NCBI RefSeq assembly: GCF_000154845.1
Contig: NZ_DS981460.1
Coordinates: 1,539-45,485, forward strand
Reading direction: 5' to 3'
Source of the DNA: Phocaeicola coprocola DSM 17136
GTDB lineage: Bacteria; Bacteroidota; Bacteroidia; Bacteroidales; Bacteroidaceae
Length of the DNA stretch: 43,947 bases
Shown here: positions 1-7,933 of the stretch, one piece after another
Layout: every line of letters starts with the position of its first letter
Numbering within the stretch: position 1 is the stretch's first letter
Translations under genes and position numbers: made by a program
Notes under the pieces: model-generated
The model's database searches: none
Told to the model about the DNA's origin: nothing
The model's input: the letters and a program-made list of their open reading frames with translations, nothing else

Positions 1-490
1 GAATTCCCACAAGTCAAGAATAGACTGAGATATACCGTCAGTAAAGCATAGGAACATTGCTTTGAAGCCCAGTATAGGCTTCATTTGAGTATGAGAGAAG
101 ACTTTACCGATCTTCTCTGTCTTGAATCCGGTCTTAGGAAGATCTGTATCATCGATAATGACGCATTTGACATCAGATTTTGCTGTTGTCTTGCGGCTCA
201 CACGAGAATACAGCTGTCTGAAAACCGAGTAGATTATACATCGCCAATTGACGTTGCCGTCATTCATGAAACGATAGAACATATCCTTATCGCATGTAAA
301 CAACTTGCAGAGTGCAGAGGACGAATAATTGGCAGCATTTTTCACCGAGAAGAACGGGAAGAGCACGAGCAACTGCAACACCTGAAGACAGGTGAACTTG
401 CAGTTCGGATTCTTGACTGAACCGATGACTTTGCTCTGTATCCTAATGCTGTTCATTATGGTTGATATGCTGTTTATTGCCTTGCTGGCA
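1..490 (-). pseudogene. IS4-like transposase, middle part, disrupted by an ISAs1 element and cut by the window edge
   Basis: Read on the minus strand, this frame is open from the left window edge to 490. It contains an Asp-rich DDE-type motif (IIDDTDLPKTG) followed by KIGKVFSHTQMKPILGFK, which resembles IS4-superfamily transposases; the exact family is uncertain. The frame joins perfectly to the 22-codon start at 2027-2091 if the ISAs1 element and one 9-bp duplication are removed, so the gene was intact before the insertion. An internal ATG at 456 could give a shortened product, but the natural N-terminus lies on the other side of the insertion. The rest of the transposase and the left end of the element are outside the window. 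Confidence 0.8.
482..490. repeat. 9-bp target site duplication, left copy (TTGCTGGCA)
   Basis: TTGCTGGCA directly abuts the left inverted repeat of the ISAs1 element. It is repeated exactly at 2027-2035, next to the right inverted repeat. The length fits the 8-10 bp duplications known for the ISAs1 family. Confidence 0.9.
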
Positions 491-508
491 CACGGCTCTT
501 TCATTTAA
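491..508. repeat. Left terminal inverted repeat of the ISAs1 element
   Basis: CACGGCTCTTTCATTTAA is an 18-bp perfect match to the reverse complement of 2009-2026. Confidence 0.9.
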
Positions 509-615
509 GCTTAGATAAAGGCACATAATTCCCCCACCCACTTCTTATGGGAAGTAGGGATTTTGTTATGATTGATACCCAAAACGTTACGAATCCTCTG
601 AAATTACAAATTATC

Positions 616-1746
616 TCATTTTTGATCCAGCATATGTATCATTGCGGTAAAGTCCAAAGAAAGTTCTCTAATAAGTTCGGCCGTTCCCTTAGCCTTGTCG
701 GAGAGCTTTTTCCTTTTACCTTTCCATATAGAAAGTATTGCCAGTACTATCCTCTGTATCGTGTCAAGGTTTCTGGCGGACCTTGCACTATTCCGCCTGA
801 TGAAGTCCTGCCTCAGGTTGCGGTCAAGGTCCCAGTGCATGCTTTCTATTGCCCAATGCATTCTGGCTATTGTACTCAGCCGCCTGGCACTTCCGTGAAA
901 ACTGGAGACATAGAACCTCCTCTCGGAAGATTTCTGACCATCAGATTTTCTCTCCGTTGCAGTCCGTATTTCGACAACCGTCAGATTTCCATTCCACTTT
1001 TTCCTGTCCGTAATCAGGTCATTTCCACGAAAGATACGGCATACTCTGGTCTCTATTCTGCCATGTTCAAGAAAAGGGCCTTCCGAATATACATCCACAG
1101 GCTCTGCAAGTTTGACATTGTCCTCAACCCCATATCGCAGAGTTCTCTGGTTTGCCTTCAGCTCGATAAGGAAATCACCGCCTTTTTCCCGGATTTTATC
1201 TATGATGGCTTTCTGGAAGGACATGGCGTCTGCCGTAACTATGCATCCTGACACATCCACCTTGTCCAACAGTTTGGGTACGGAAGTTATCTCGTTGCTT
1301 TTTTCTTCACACATGTCCGTGGCAAGGGTGAAACCTCCTTCAAGGGAATAGGCGGATACGATGTCGGGGGTGCGTCCGTTTTCAAGTACCGTCCCTCTCA
1401 TTGCCTTGCCGTCAATACAGAGGATGTCTCCGGCACAACCGACAAGCTCATCATGGAAGGTGGAGGTAAATTCAGACATCCGCTCAGACATGGCTTCATC
1501 ATCAATATGTTTGAATATACGGCAGAGCGTAGGTTCAGAAGGCACACCGTCCAACAAAATTCCTAAAGAGCGGAAGCGTTTCAGATTACGCTCGCCGAAT
1601 CTGATTATATCCGGTCTTGTCATACACTTGCCCAGCCGTCCGAGTATTACAAGGAGAAGAATATCTTCCAGCTTGTATTTGTAGTTTCCCTTGTCTGTCC
1701 TGCGGTAATCCGGCACTGATTTCACAAATTCTTTCAGATGTTTCAT
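616..1746 (-). CDS. ISAs1-family DDE transposase
   Basis: The 376-residue protein moves the surrounding element by DDE-type cut-and-join chemistry. The N-terminal part (residues about 1-90, LKEFVKSVPDYRR) matches the DDE-associated domain typical of ISAs1 proteins. The catalytic core shows IDGKAMRG (Asp112), TADAMSFQ (Asp173) and HWAIESMHW (Glu301), the family's DDE signature. The length is normal for the family (about 370-380) and no frameshift is visible. A minus-strand TATTTTTG box at 1896-1903 could serve as promoter, which would give a roughly 140-nt leader rich in hairpins. The gene is probably functional. Confidence 0.93.
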   Translation of the reverse strand: MKHLKEFVKSVPDYRRTDKGNYKYKLEDILLLVILGRLGKCMTRPDIIRFGERNLKRFRSLGILLDGVPSEPTLCRIFKHIDDEAMSERMSEFTSTFHDELVGCAGDILCIDGKAMRGTVLENGRTPDIVSAYSLEGGFTLATDMCEEKSNEITSVPKLLDKVDVSGCIVTADAMSFQKAIIDKIREKGGDFLIELKANQRTLRYGVEDNVKLAEPVDVYSEGPFLEHGRIETRVCRIFRGNDLITDRKKWNGNLTVVEIRTATERKSDGQKSSERRFYVSSFHGSARRLSTIARMHWAIESMHWDLDRNLRQDFIRRNSARSARNLDTIQRIVLAILSIWKGKRKKLSDKAKGTAELIRELSLDFTAMIHMLDQK

Positions 1747-1750
1747 TATG

Positions 1751-1894
1751 CTGCCACGACGGCAGAATGCATGTTTCTTTTTTATATATTAGATATGCAA
1801 AATGTTGCATATCAGCAAAATAAATCTTATTTTCGCATAGCGAAAATTAAGGCGGAAATCAAAAAACGACCTCTGTCGCATTTGATTTCCGCCT
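1751..1894 (-). promoter_or_regulatory. Hairpin-rich 5' leader of the ISAs1 transposase
   Basis: Several inverted repeats lie between the transposase start and its probable promoter. They are 14-bp arms at 1850-1863/1881-1894 with an inner CGAC/GTCG stem at 1867-1878, 7-bp arms at 1830-1836/1840-1846, 6-bp arms at 1795-1800/1805-1810, and CTGCC/GGCAG just upstream of the ATG. Such leader structure could limit transposase translation from read-through transcripts, but that role is inferred. Confidence 0.45.
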
Positions 1895-1895
1895 A

Positions 1896-1903
1896 CAAAA
1901 ATA
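1896..1903 (-). promoter_or_regulatory. Candidate -7 box for the ISAs1 transposase
   Basis: The minus strand reads TATTTTTG, an exact match to the Bacteroidetes TAnnTTTG -7 box, about 150 bp upstream of the transposase start. A second match lies at 1962-1969. No clear -33 box was seen. Confidence 0.4.
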
Positions 1904-2008
1904 ATTTTATATGAACGATAAAAAGAAACACCGGAAGCGGTGCTTCCTGCATCGCTGTGCGCAAAAATAATGGTTTTTCGGAGAATAACAAGGATTATAG
2001 AGGTTGTT

Positions 2009-2026
2009 TTAAATGAAAGAGCCGTG
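2009..2026. repeat. Right terminal inverted repeat of the ISAs1 element
   Basis: TTAAATGAAAGAGCCGTG is the exact reverse complement of 491-508. Confidence 0.9.
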
Positions 2027-2035
2027 TTGCTGGCA
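2027..2035. repeat. 9-bp target site duplication, right copy (TTGCTGGCA)
   Basis: This is identical to 482-490 and abuts the right inverted repeat. Confidence 0.9.
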
Positions 2036-2091
2036 TCATTGTTTGCAAAAAACTCTTGGAGTTCACCGATAATATGTCTATTTTTGTTCAT
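2027..2091 (-). pseudogene. 5' fragment of the disrupted IS4-like transposase
   Basis: The ATG at 2091 (minus strand) opens a frame starting MNKNRHIIGELQEFF. After 21 codons it meets the duplicated target site of the ISAs1 element. Splicing out 491-2026 and one TTGCTGGCA copy continues it in frame into 1-490. The host IS therefore ends somewhere in 2092-2240, but its terminal repeat cannot be defined because the other end lies outside the window. Confidence 0.8.
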
Positions 2092-2240
2092 GGCTAAAGG
2101 GTTCTATGTTTTTTGTTTGACGACTTTAATATAGTGATAATTAACGAATTATCAAACACTTTAGCCTTTTTTATTACATCATTTTAGCACTTGCGAAACT
2201 TAAATTAATTATAATACCTTCTTATTAATCTAATTAGCTT

Positions 2241-2798
2241 ATGAAAAAGTTTATTTTAAGTTCAGTGGTCCTGTTATTATTTATTTTGATAAGTGGTTGT
2301 GATAAAAATGATAAAAATGTTGAGTTTAGCGTTTACGAATTTTATTTCGAGCTGGTAGATGAAAATGGAAATCCATTTATTGATAACATGGATGACATGG
2401 AGACACTTGCTGATAAAATGGAACTCAAATGGCTGAATCCTGAAACTTCAAAATATGTAGAGTGTGATTATTTTGACTTAAAGTGGGGCTACATGGAAGA
2501 TGGGCATTATTATTTTAGTGTGAATAGTACTGATGTTATTGGTGATGGAGATGATCGTACTGCTTCATTTTCTTTTGATTTAGTATGTGAAGATATATTT
2601 TCAGAACCGGTGAATATAAAGACCGAATGGATAACTTCTTTACCAACCTATAAGCTATATTATCCGTTGGATAAAATTTATGTGAATGATGTAAAAGCAG
2701 AAGTTACTAATATCGATAGAGGAACTATTACTGTTCCTTCTGTTCAAACTATTTATATTCCTTCTATTCAGATAAAAGTAGATACAGTTAAAAATTAG
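2241..2798 (+). CDS. Small lipoprotein of unknown function
   Basis: This 185-residue protein has a lipoprotein signal peptide: MKK, a hydrophobic stretch at about residues 5-17, then lipobox ISGC with the acylated Cys near residue 20, followed directly by Asp-Lys-Asn-Asp. The mature part is acidic and probably beta-rich (many aromatic residues alternating with Asp and Glu, ending in IYIPSIQIKVDTV). No enzyme motif was recognised. It lies just outside the disrupted IS4-like element and may have lost its native upstream region to that insertion. No exact TAnnTTTG box was found upstream. It resembles the many short Bacteroidales lipoproteins of unknown role, and no function is assigned. Confidence 0.7.
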   Translation: MKKFILSSVVLLLFILISGCDKNDKNVEFSVYEFYFELVDENGNPFIDNMDDMETLADKMELKWLNPETSKYVECDYFDLKWGYMEDGHYYFSVNSTDVIGDGDDRTASFSFDLVCEDIFSEPVNIKTEWITSLPTYKLYYPLDKIYVNDVKAEVTNIDRGTITVPSVQTIYIPSIQIKVDTVKN

Positions 2799-2814
2799 TT
2801 ACTACTTCGAAATA

Positions 2815-4086
2815 TTATATTTCTTTTTTCTTGAAATACTCATATCCGATGCGGCAGTACAAGCATTTCTTCAGGTCACAGTAATTCTTTTTGAGCTGGA
2901 TAAGTGCCTGACTGTCGCCTGCATGTGATGCTTCTAGTCCACACTCTTTCCACATACGGATGATGTAATTGTTTTCTGGCTTCAGTTCCTCTAGCAGTTT
3001 GGTCGCACGCAGGCATAAGGCGTCGTTCGACTTGTGCTTGCCGTAGGCATAAAGAAATGGTATTACCGTATTGATGATAAGTAAATCGGTTGAGCTTTGG
3101 CTGATGGTTTTGGGATGAGAAGGAGAAGGTATACCAAAAGTGTAGTGTGTCAGCCAGTATTCCGATGTTCCACCTTTCAGGAGATTCCGTAATTCGTTCA
3201 CCGATTCTGCTTCCATCAGTTGTGAGAATAAGCCCTGTGAACGATGGTACAGGCAGGCAAGCTGTGCGATGCGGATATGTGGAAAATTACCTGGACGCAG
3301 GCGGAGAAAACGCCAGCGGCAATCAGAAGAAGGTTGTAGTCCGAACTTCTGTTTCAGGTAATTGTATTCTTTTATCATGTTTTCCGTATATGCATCAACA
3401 GGCAACTCTTGCAGAAGTCCTGCTTGTCCGAAGAAAAAGGCCTCTATCTGAAACAGATTGTCACGATGTTTGTTGACAGCAGCAAGCGGTACACTCTTCG
3501 CCCATAGCTCGAAAGTATCACTGTTTACACCAAATCCGAAATTACGTGCCAGCGTAATGAAAAACGCGTACTCCCAGTCTTGGTTGTATTCATGCAAGTA
3601 CTTCTCTATTTGCTGCGTTTTATTTTCGAAACGCTCTACCTGAAGCGTAGACAGCCAGCTGTGTAGCAGGAAAGACGGCAGTTGGGGAATGATTCGGAAA
3701 CAGGCCGGATAGCGGTCGGCGCGGATTAATTCTTCATAATTTTCCAATAGATAAGGTGGGTAGTGTAACTCCATCTGTGGAATAATCTCTCCGTTGCTTC
3801 GTGTGGGAACAGCATCTATATCCGAAGCCACATGCAGAATAACCGAATCGTATGTCGGGTCGAGATGATGATTATGGCGGAACCAGTCGGAAGCCTGCTG
3901 GTGTATTTCGATGTTTCCTACCCATGTTACATCGTTTATCTTGATTTTTGCATTGAAAAAATCCGGACCGGCATGCATGTTTGCCAGACCGGGATCGATA
4001 ATTTCAATCGGTTGTCCGTCGGTTGTCTGCAAAGGTTTCAGTGTGAAAAGTTTGTGTTTCCACACGTAGTGCAAGAGTTCTTCCAT
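2815..4086 (-). CDS. DUF2851 family protein
   Basis: The 423-residue protein begins MEELLHYVWKHKLF and contains IIDPGLANMHAGPDFFNAKI, the N-terminal signature of DUF2851, a conserved Bacteroidetes family of unknown function. The length matches the family. It has no signal peptide or membrane segment, so it is probably cytoplasmic. It is convergent with the lipoprotein gene on its left (16 bp between stops) and divergent from dapB on its right (82 bp between starts). Confidence 0.85.
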   Translation of the reverse strand: MEELLHYVWKHKLFTLKPLQTTDGQPIEIIDPGLANMHAGPDFFNAKIKINDVTWVGNIEIHQQASDWFRHNHHLDPTYDSVILHVASDIDAVPTRSNGEIIPQMELHYPPYLLENYEELIRADRYPACFRIIPQLPSFLLHSWLSTLQVERFENKTQQIEKYLHEYNQDWEYAFFITLARNFGFGVNSDTFELWAKSVPLAAVNKHRDNLFQIEAFFFGQAGLLQELPVDAYTENMIKEYNYLKQKFGLQPSSDCRWRFLRLRPGNFPHIRIAQLACLYHRSQGLFSQLMEAESVNELRNLLKGGTSEYWLTHYTFGIPSPSHPKTISQSSTDLLIINTVIPFLYAYGKHKSNDALCLRATKLLEELKPENNYIIRMWKECGLEASHAGDSQALIQLKKNYCDLKKCLYCRIGYEYFKKKEI

Positions 4087-4138
4087 GTTAATGAGGTGTA
4101 AATGTTCGCTAAATGTAATGATTAATAACGAAAAACGT

Positions 4139-4146
4139 TATCTTTG
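4139..4146 (+). promoter_or_regulatory. -7 box of the dapB operon (TATCTTTG)
   Basis: This is an exact TAnnTTTG match 22 bp before the dapB ATG, so the 5' leader is short. No convincing -33 TTTG was seen. Confidence 0.6.
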
Positions 4147-4168
4147 TGCCTAAAATAATTTGAGATTT

Positions 4169-4924
4169 ATGAAGATAGCATTAATAGGATATGGTAAAAT
4201 GGGTAAGGAAATCGAAAAGATTGCAGTTGCCCGCGGACATGAAATTGTAAGTATTATTGATGTAGACAATCGTCAGGACTTTGCATCGGAAGCGTTCCGT
4301 TCAGCAGACGTTGCGATTGAGTTTACGGCTCCTTCTGTAGCTTATGGCAACTGTCTGGAAGCTTTCAAAAACGGAGTTAAGGTAGTTTCCGGCAGTACAG
4401 GTTGGATGGGCGAGCATGGAGAAGAAATGCGTCGTCTGTGTGCAGAAGAGGGAAAAACTCTTTTCTGGTCGTCCAATTTTAGTTTGGGGGTAGCAATTTT
4501 CTCTGCTGTCAATAAATATTTGGCAAAGATTATGAACAACTTTCCCAATTATGACGTGTCAATGGTAGAAACACACCATATCCATAAGTTGGATGCTCCA
4601 AGTGGAACAGCAATTACACTTGCTGAAGGTATCTTGGAGAACCTGGACAGAAAGAACAAATGGGTTATGGGTACACTTACAGCTCCGGATGGAACTGTAA
4701 CCGGTACTACAGCGTGCGCATCGGATGAAATGCCTGTAAGTGCAATCCGTGAAGGAGAAGTGCCCGGAATTCATACTATCCGTTATGAATCGGAAGCTGA
4801 TTCTATCATTATTACGCACGATGCAAAGAACCGCAAAGGATTTGCATTGGGTGCAGTACTGGCAGCCGAGTACACAGCAACTCACGAAGGATTTTTAGGA
4901 ATGAACGATTTATTTCAGTTTTAA
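4169..4924 (+). CDS. dapB: 4-hydroxy-tetrahydrodipicolinate reductase
   Basis: DapB reduces 4-hydroxy-tetrahydrodipicolinate with NAD(P)H in lysine and diaminopimelate synthesis, in the cytoplasm. The protein (251 residues) starts MKIALIGYGKMGKEI, a Rossmann nucleotide-binding loop. It carries the substrate-binding HHIHKLDAPSGTA motif near residue 140. I chose the ATG at 4169: the frame also has a TTG at 4160, but DapB proteins begin at the Rossmann strand. It is the first gene of a compact plus-strand run, with lepB starting 3 bp after its stop. A -7 box lies at 4139-4146. Confidence 0.95.
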   Translation: MKIALIGYGKMGKEIEKIAVARGHEIVSIIDVDNRQDFASEAFRSADVAIEFTAPSVAYGNCLEAFKNGVKVVSGSTGWMGEHGEEMRRLCAEEGKTLFWSSNFSLGVAIFSAVNKYLAKIMNNFPNYDVSMVETHHIHKLDAPSGTAITLAEGILENLDRKNKWVMGTLTAPDGTVTGTTACASDEMPVSAIREGEVPGIHTIRYESEADSIIITHDAKNRKGFALGAVLAAEYTATHEGFLGMNDLFQF

Positions 4925-4927
4925 GAT

Positions 4928-6352
4928 ATGATACAGGCATCACGTAAGCAGTGGATAAAGTTTAGTATAGTATTAGTTCTGTACCTGATTTTCCTGATCT
5001 GGTTGCAGAGCTGGCTGGGAGTGGTTGTTGTTCCTTTTATCTTTGATGCTTATATCTCAAAGAAAATTCCATGGACATGGTGGAAAAAGTCGAAAAATAA
5101 AACGGTTCTGGCAGTAATGAGCTGGGTAGATGCAATTGTATTTGCGCTGGTGGCAGTGTATTTTGTCAATCTGTATTTCTTCCAGAATTACGTTATACCA
5201 TCTTCTTCACTCGAAAAGTCGTTGCTGGTAGGCGATTATCTGTTTGTCAGCAAGATGAGTTATGGAGCACGTATTCCACAGACTCCGCTTCATATGCCTC
5301 TTACTCAGCATACACTTCCGGTATTCAACTGTAAGTCGTATCTTGACTGGGTACATTGGGATTACAAGCGTGTTGGAGGTTTGGGTAAGGTAGAACTGAA
5401 TGACATTGTGGTTTTCAACTTTCCGGCCGGTGACAGTGTAGCTACAGCCGTTCCTGCTGAAGATTTGTATCGGTTGAGTTATCAGGCAGGACAGCAGCTT
5501 TCGCAGCCGGTAGATATGTCGCGCCTTACTTTGGAACAGCAGCGTCAGGTGTACGATTTCTATTATCAGGCAGGACGCAAATATATTGATGAAAATCCGC
5601 AGATGTACGGTAAGATTATTACCCGTCCGGTCGACCGTCGTGAAAACTATGTAAAGCGTTGTGTCGGACTTCCCGGTCAGACATTAGAGATAAAGAACCG
5701 TATTATTTATCTGGACGGAAAAGCGAATAAGGAACCGGATAATGTACAGTATCGTTATTTTGTCAAGACTAAGGGAATGCTTCCTGATGATTTGTGTCAT
5801 GAACTGGGTATTAGTCAGGAGGATTTGATGATGTATTACACCGAAGAATCGGTTTATAACATGCCGTTGACAGAGAAGGCTAAAGCAGCTTTGCTGGCTC
5901 GGAAGGATCTGGTTGTGTCTATAGAAAATACTCCAGATGATGATGCCGGCGGATTGTATCCTGTAAATAAACTGACTGGCTGGACTGTAGACAATTATGG
6001 TCCGGTATGGATTCCGAAAAAAGGTGCTACAATCGATTTGACACTGGACAACCTGCCGATTTATGAACGTCCTATCAAGAATTATGAAGGAAATTCTCTG
6101 GAGGTGAAGGACGGAAAAATCTATATAAACGGACAGGAAACGACGAAGTATACCTTTAAGATGGATTATTACTGGATGATGGGTGATAACCGTCATAACT
6201 CTGCCGATTCACGTTTCTGGGGCTTTGTGCCTGAAGATCATATCGTTGGTAAGCCTATCTTTATCTGGTTGTCACTCGATCAGGATAGAGGTTGGTTCGA
6301 CGGAAAAGTCCGTTGGAATCGCTTGTTTAAGTTTGTCGATTCGATAAAATGA
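4928..6352 (+). CDS. lepB: Signal peptidase I, active form
   Basis: This enzyme cleaves signal peptides from exported proteins at the periplasmic face of the inner membrane. Two membrane segments lie at about residues 11-38 and 62-84. The catalytic Ser is Ser94 in IPSSSLEKSL. The general base is Lys243 in YVKRCVGLPGQ. Box E is GDNRHNSADSR at 419-429. The protein has 474 residues, longer than the E. coli enzyme; the extra length lies between Ser94 and Lys243 (about 145-230) and in a 280-385 insertion. This is common in Bacteroidetes S26 peptidases. It starts 3 bp after dapB and is followed by a degenerate paralogue. Confidence 0.94.
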   Translation: MIQASRKQWIKFSIVLVLYLIFLIWLQSWLGVVVVPFIFDAYISKKIPWTWWKKSKNKTVLAVMSWVDAIVFALVAVYFVNLYFFQNYVIPSSSLEKSLLVGDYLFVSKMSYGARIPQTPLHMPLTQHTLPVFNCKSYLDWVHWDYKRVGGLGKVELNDIVVFNFPAGDSVATAVPAEDLYRLSYQAGQQLSQPVDMSRLTLEQQRQVYDFYYQAGRKYIDENPQMYGKIITRPVDRRENYVKRCVGLPGQTLEIKNRIIYLDGKANKEPDNVQYRYFVKTKGMLPDDLCHELGISQEDLMMYYTEESVYNMPLTEKAKAALLARKDLVVSIENTPDDDAGGLYPVNKLTGWTVDNYGPVWIPKKGATIDLTLDNLPIYERPIKNYEGNSLEVKDGKIYINGQETTKYTFKMDYYWMMGDNRHNSADSRFWGFVPEDHIVGKPIFIWLSLDQDRGWFDGKVRWNRLFKFVDSIK

Positions 6353-6364
6353 TACTGCATCATA

Positions 6365-7276
6365 TTGAGTAATGACTGGAAAATAGGACTGAAGCTATCG
6401 GCATTTGTCATTATTGCTGTATGGCTGGTTAGGACTTTTCTTGTTACATCATGTTTTATTCCTTCGTCGGGAATGGAAAATACACTTTATCAGGGCGAAG
6501 GGGTGCTGGTGAATAAGTGGAGTTATGGTCTGCGTATGCCTTTTCCTTCATTCTTAGGTTATCACCGTATCGGAAACTGTGATGTAGGGAAAGGGGATAT
6601 TGTAATTTTCAATGATCCGGGGGCTGCTCAGCGAAATAAACGGCTTGAGTGGCGCAGTGTCTTTATAAGCCGTTGTATTGCTACTCCCGGAGATACACTG
6701 ATGTTGAATCGAGAGTTGATAAATACCGGAGATGAGATTTTAAGTCCGGACAGTAAGGCTTTGTATGTATATCCTGCATCGAAAGAAGATCTGATGAAGA
6801 TTATATTGGATGCAGTAGGGCTGAAAGAAAATTCACTGGTAGGATATACCGAAGATGGAGGGTATATCCGTAGCTTTAGTCATTATGAATTTTATTTGGT
6901 TTCACAAAAAGCAGGACAGCGAATCGATTTTGTTCCGCTAAACAACAGACTTTCGCAAGAGATACATCCTTATGTTGTTCCTCGCAAAGGGGAAGCTGTA
7001 AAAGTATATCCGTGGAATGTAGTATTGTTATGTAATACAATTGTTTCGCATGAGCAGAAGCAGGCTGAAGTGCGGGGCGATACGTTGTGGGTAGAAGGAA
7101 AACCTGCCACTTCGTTTACATTCAGTAAAGACTATTATTGGATGGCTTCGAATGATCCTGTAAACTTGTACGATTCACGGCTGTTTGGTTTTGTTCCGGA
7201 AGATCATATTATTGGTAAAGCATGGTTTATCTGGTTTCCTTCCTGTAAAGAACGTTTTTTTCAACGTGTGCAATAA
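6365..7276 (+). CDS. Signal peptidase I-like protein lacking the catalytic dyad
   Basis: This 303-residue S26-family protein has one N-terminal membrane segment (about residues 8-30). It aligns through the signal peptidase boxes with lepB just upstream, but key residues are changed. The Ser box reads IPSSGMENTL, with Gly36 where the catalytic Ser should stand. The Lys box reads FISRCIATPGD, with Ser102 instead of Lys. The GDNR box reads ASNDPVNLYDSR. It is therefore probably not a working peptidase; it may act as a partner of LepB or have another role. The only start in frame after the upstream stop is TTG at 6365, 12 bp after lepB. ATG 6372 is out of frame. Confidence 0.88.
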   Translation: MSNDWKIGLKLSAFVIIAVWLVRTFLVTSCFIPSSGMENTLYQGEGVLVNKWSYGLRMPFPSFLGYHRIGNCDVGKGDIVIFNDPGAAQRNKRLEWRSVFISRCIATPGDTLMLNRELINTGDEILSPDSKALYVYPASKEDLMKIILDAVGLKENSLVGYTEDGGYIRSFSHYEFYLVSQKAGQRIDFVPLNNRLSQEIHPYVVPRKGEAVKVYPWNVVLLCNTIVSHEQKQAEVRGDTLWVEGKPATSFTFSKDYYWMASNDPVNLYDSRLFGFVPEDHIIGKAWFIWFPSCKERFFQRVQ

Positions 7277-7278
7277 GA

Positions 7279-7923
7279 ATGAAGAAAGAAGTTATACTTA
7301 GTTCGGCGTATCTTGCGCCAGTAGAATATTATACGAAGTTGTTTGCGTATGATACTATACATATAGAGCAGTTTGACCACTATATGAAGCAAACTTATCG
7401 TAATCGTTGCACGATAGCTTCGGCAGATGGAAGTTTGTCGTTGACTATCCCGACAGAAAAAAGTGATGATTTAAAATGCCTGATGAAGGATGTGCGTATT
7501 TCTGATCATGGCAACTGGCGGCATGTGCATTGGAACGCTTTTGTTGCAGCTTATAAGCAAAGTCCTTTTTTCGATTACTATGCTGATGAGTTTCATCAGT
7601 TTTATGAACATAGATATGAATTCTTGTTCGATTTTAATATGGAATTGTGTAACTGGATATGTGAACAGATCGATTTACATCCTTCCTTTGTAATGACAAA
7701 GGATTATGTTGCCAATGTAGAGGATATGGATGATTTTCGTGAATTGATACATCCTAAAAAAGCATATGTGCAGTGTGATTCGGATTTTCTGCCTAAACCT
7801 TATTATCAGGTATTTGACCAGAAAAACAATTTTTTGCCTAATCTCAGTATTATAGATTTGTTATTTAATATGGGACCTGAAAGTTTATTGGTTCTACGTG
7901 ATAGTATTGTAAAACATGAATAA
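7279..7923 (+). CDS. WbqC family protein
   Basis: The 214-residue protein begins MKKEVILSSAYLAPVEYYTK and continues IEQFDHYMKQTYRNRC, matching the WbqC-like family. Members occur in O-antigen and glycolipid loci and have been proposed to act in sugar or amino-acid modification. It is soluble with no signal peptide. The start is 2 bp after the signal-peptidase-like gene, so the two are probably cotranscribed and translationally coupled. The link to envelope assembly is inferred from family and neighbours. Confidence 0.85.
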   Translation: MKKEVILSSAYLAPVEYYTKLFAYDTIHIEQFDHYMKQTYRNRCTIASADGSLSLTIPTEKSDDLKCLMKDVRISDHGNWRHVHWNAFVAAYKQSPFFDYYADEFHQFYEHRYEFLFDFNMELCNWICEQIDLHPSFVMTKDYVANVEDMDDFRELIHPKKAYVQCDSDFLPKPYYQVFDQKNNFLPNLSIIDLLFNMGPESLLVLRDSIVKHE

Positions 7924-7933
7924 TAGATAGCTT

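Larger units (their letters stand above)
491..2026 (-). mobile_element. Complete ISAs1-family insertion sequence, 1536 bp
   Basis: The element has perfect 18-bp terminal inverted repeats, CACGGCTCTTTCATTTAA at 491-508 and its reverse complement at 2009-2026. It is flanked by 9-bp direct duplications and carries one complete transposase gene (616-1746, minus). Length, repeat size and duplication size all fit the ISAs1 family. The intact repeats, perfect duplications and open transposase suggest a fairly recent insertion. It lies inside the transposase gene of another IS. Confidence 0.93.

Noticed and set aside
1..6. GAATTC (EcoRI site) at the exact first base
   Set aside because: It could suggest a clone end, but the transposase frame runs through it and one hexamer is no evidence for an artefact.
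85..420. 111-residue plus-strand frame at the left edge
   Set aside because: The opposite strand codes for a recognisable DDE transposase in the same place.
1789..2091. 100-residue minus-strand frame
   Set aside because: Only the first 21-22 codons are real (start of the IS4-like transposase); the rest is the noncoding end of the ISAs1 element read in frame.
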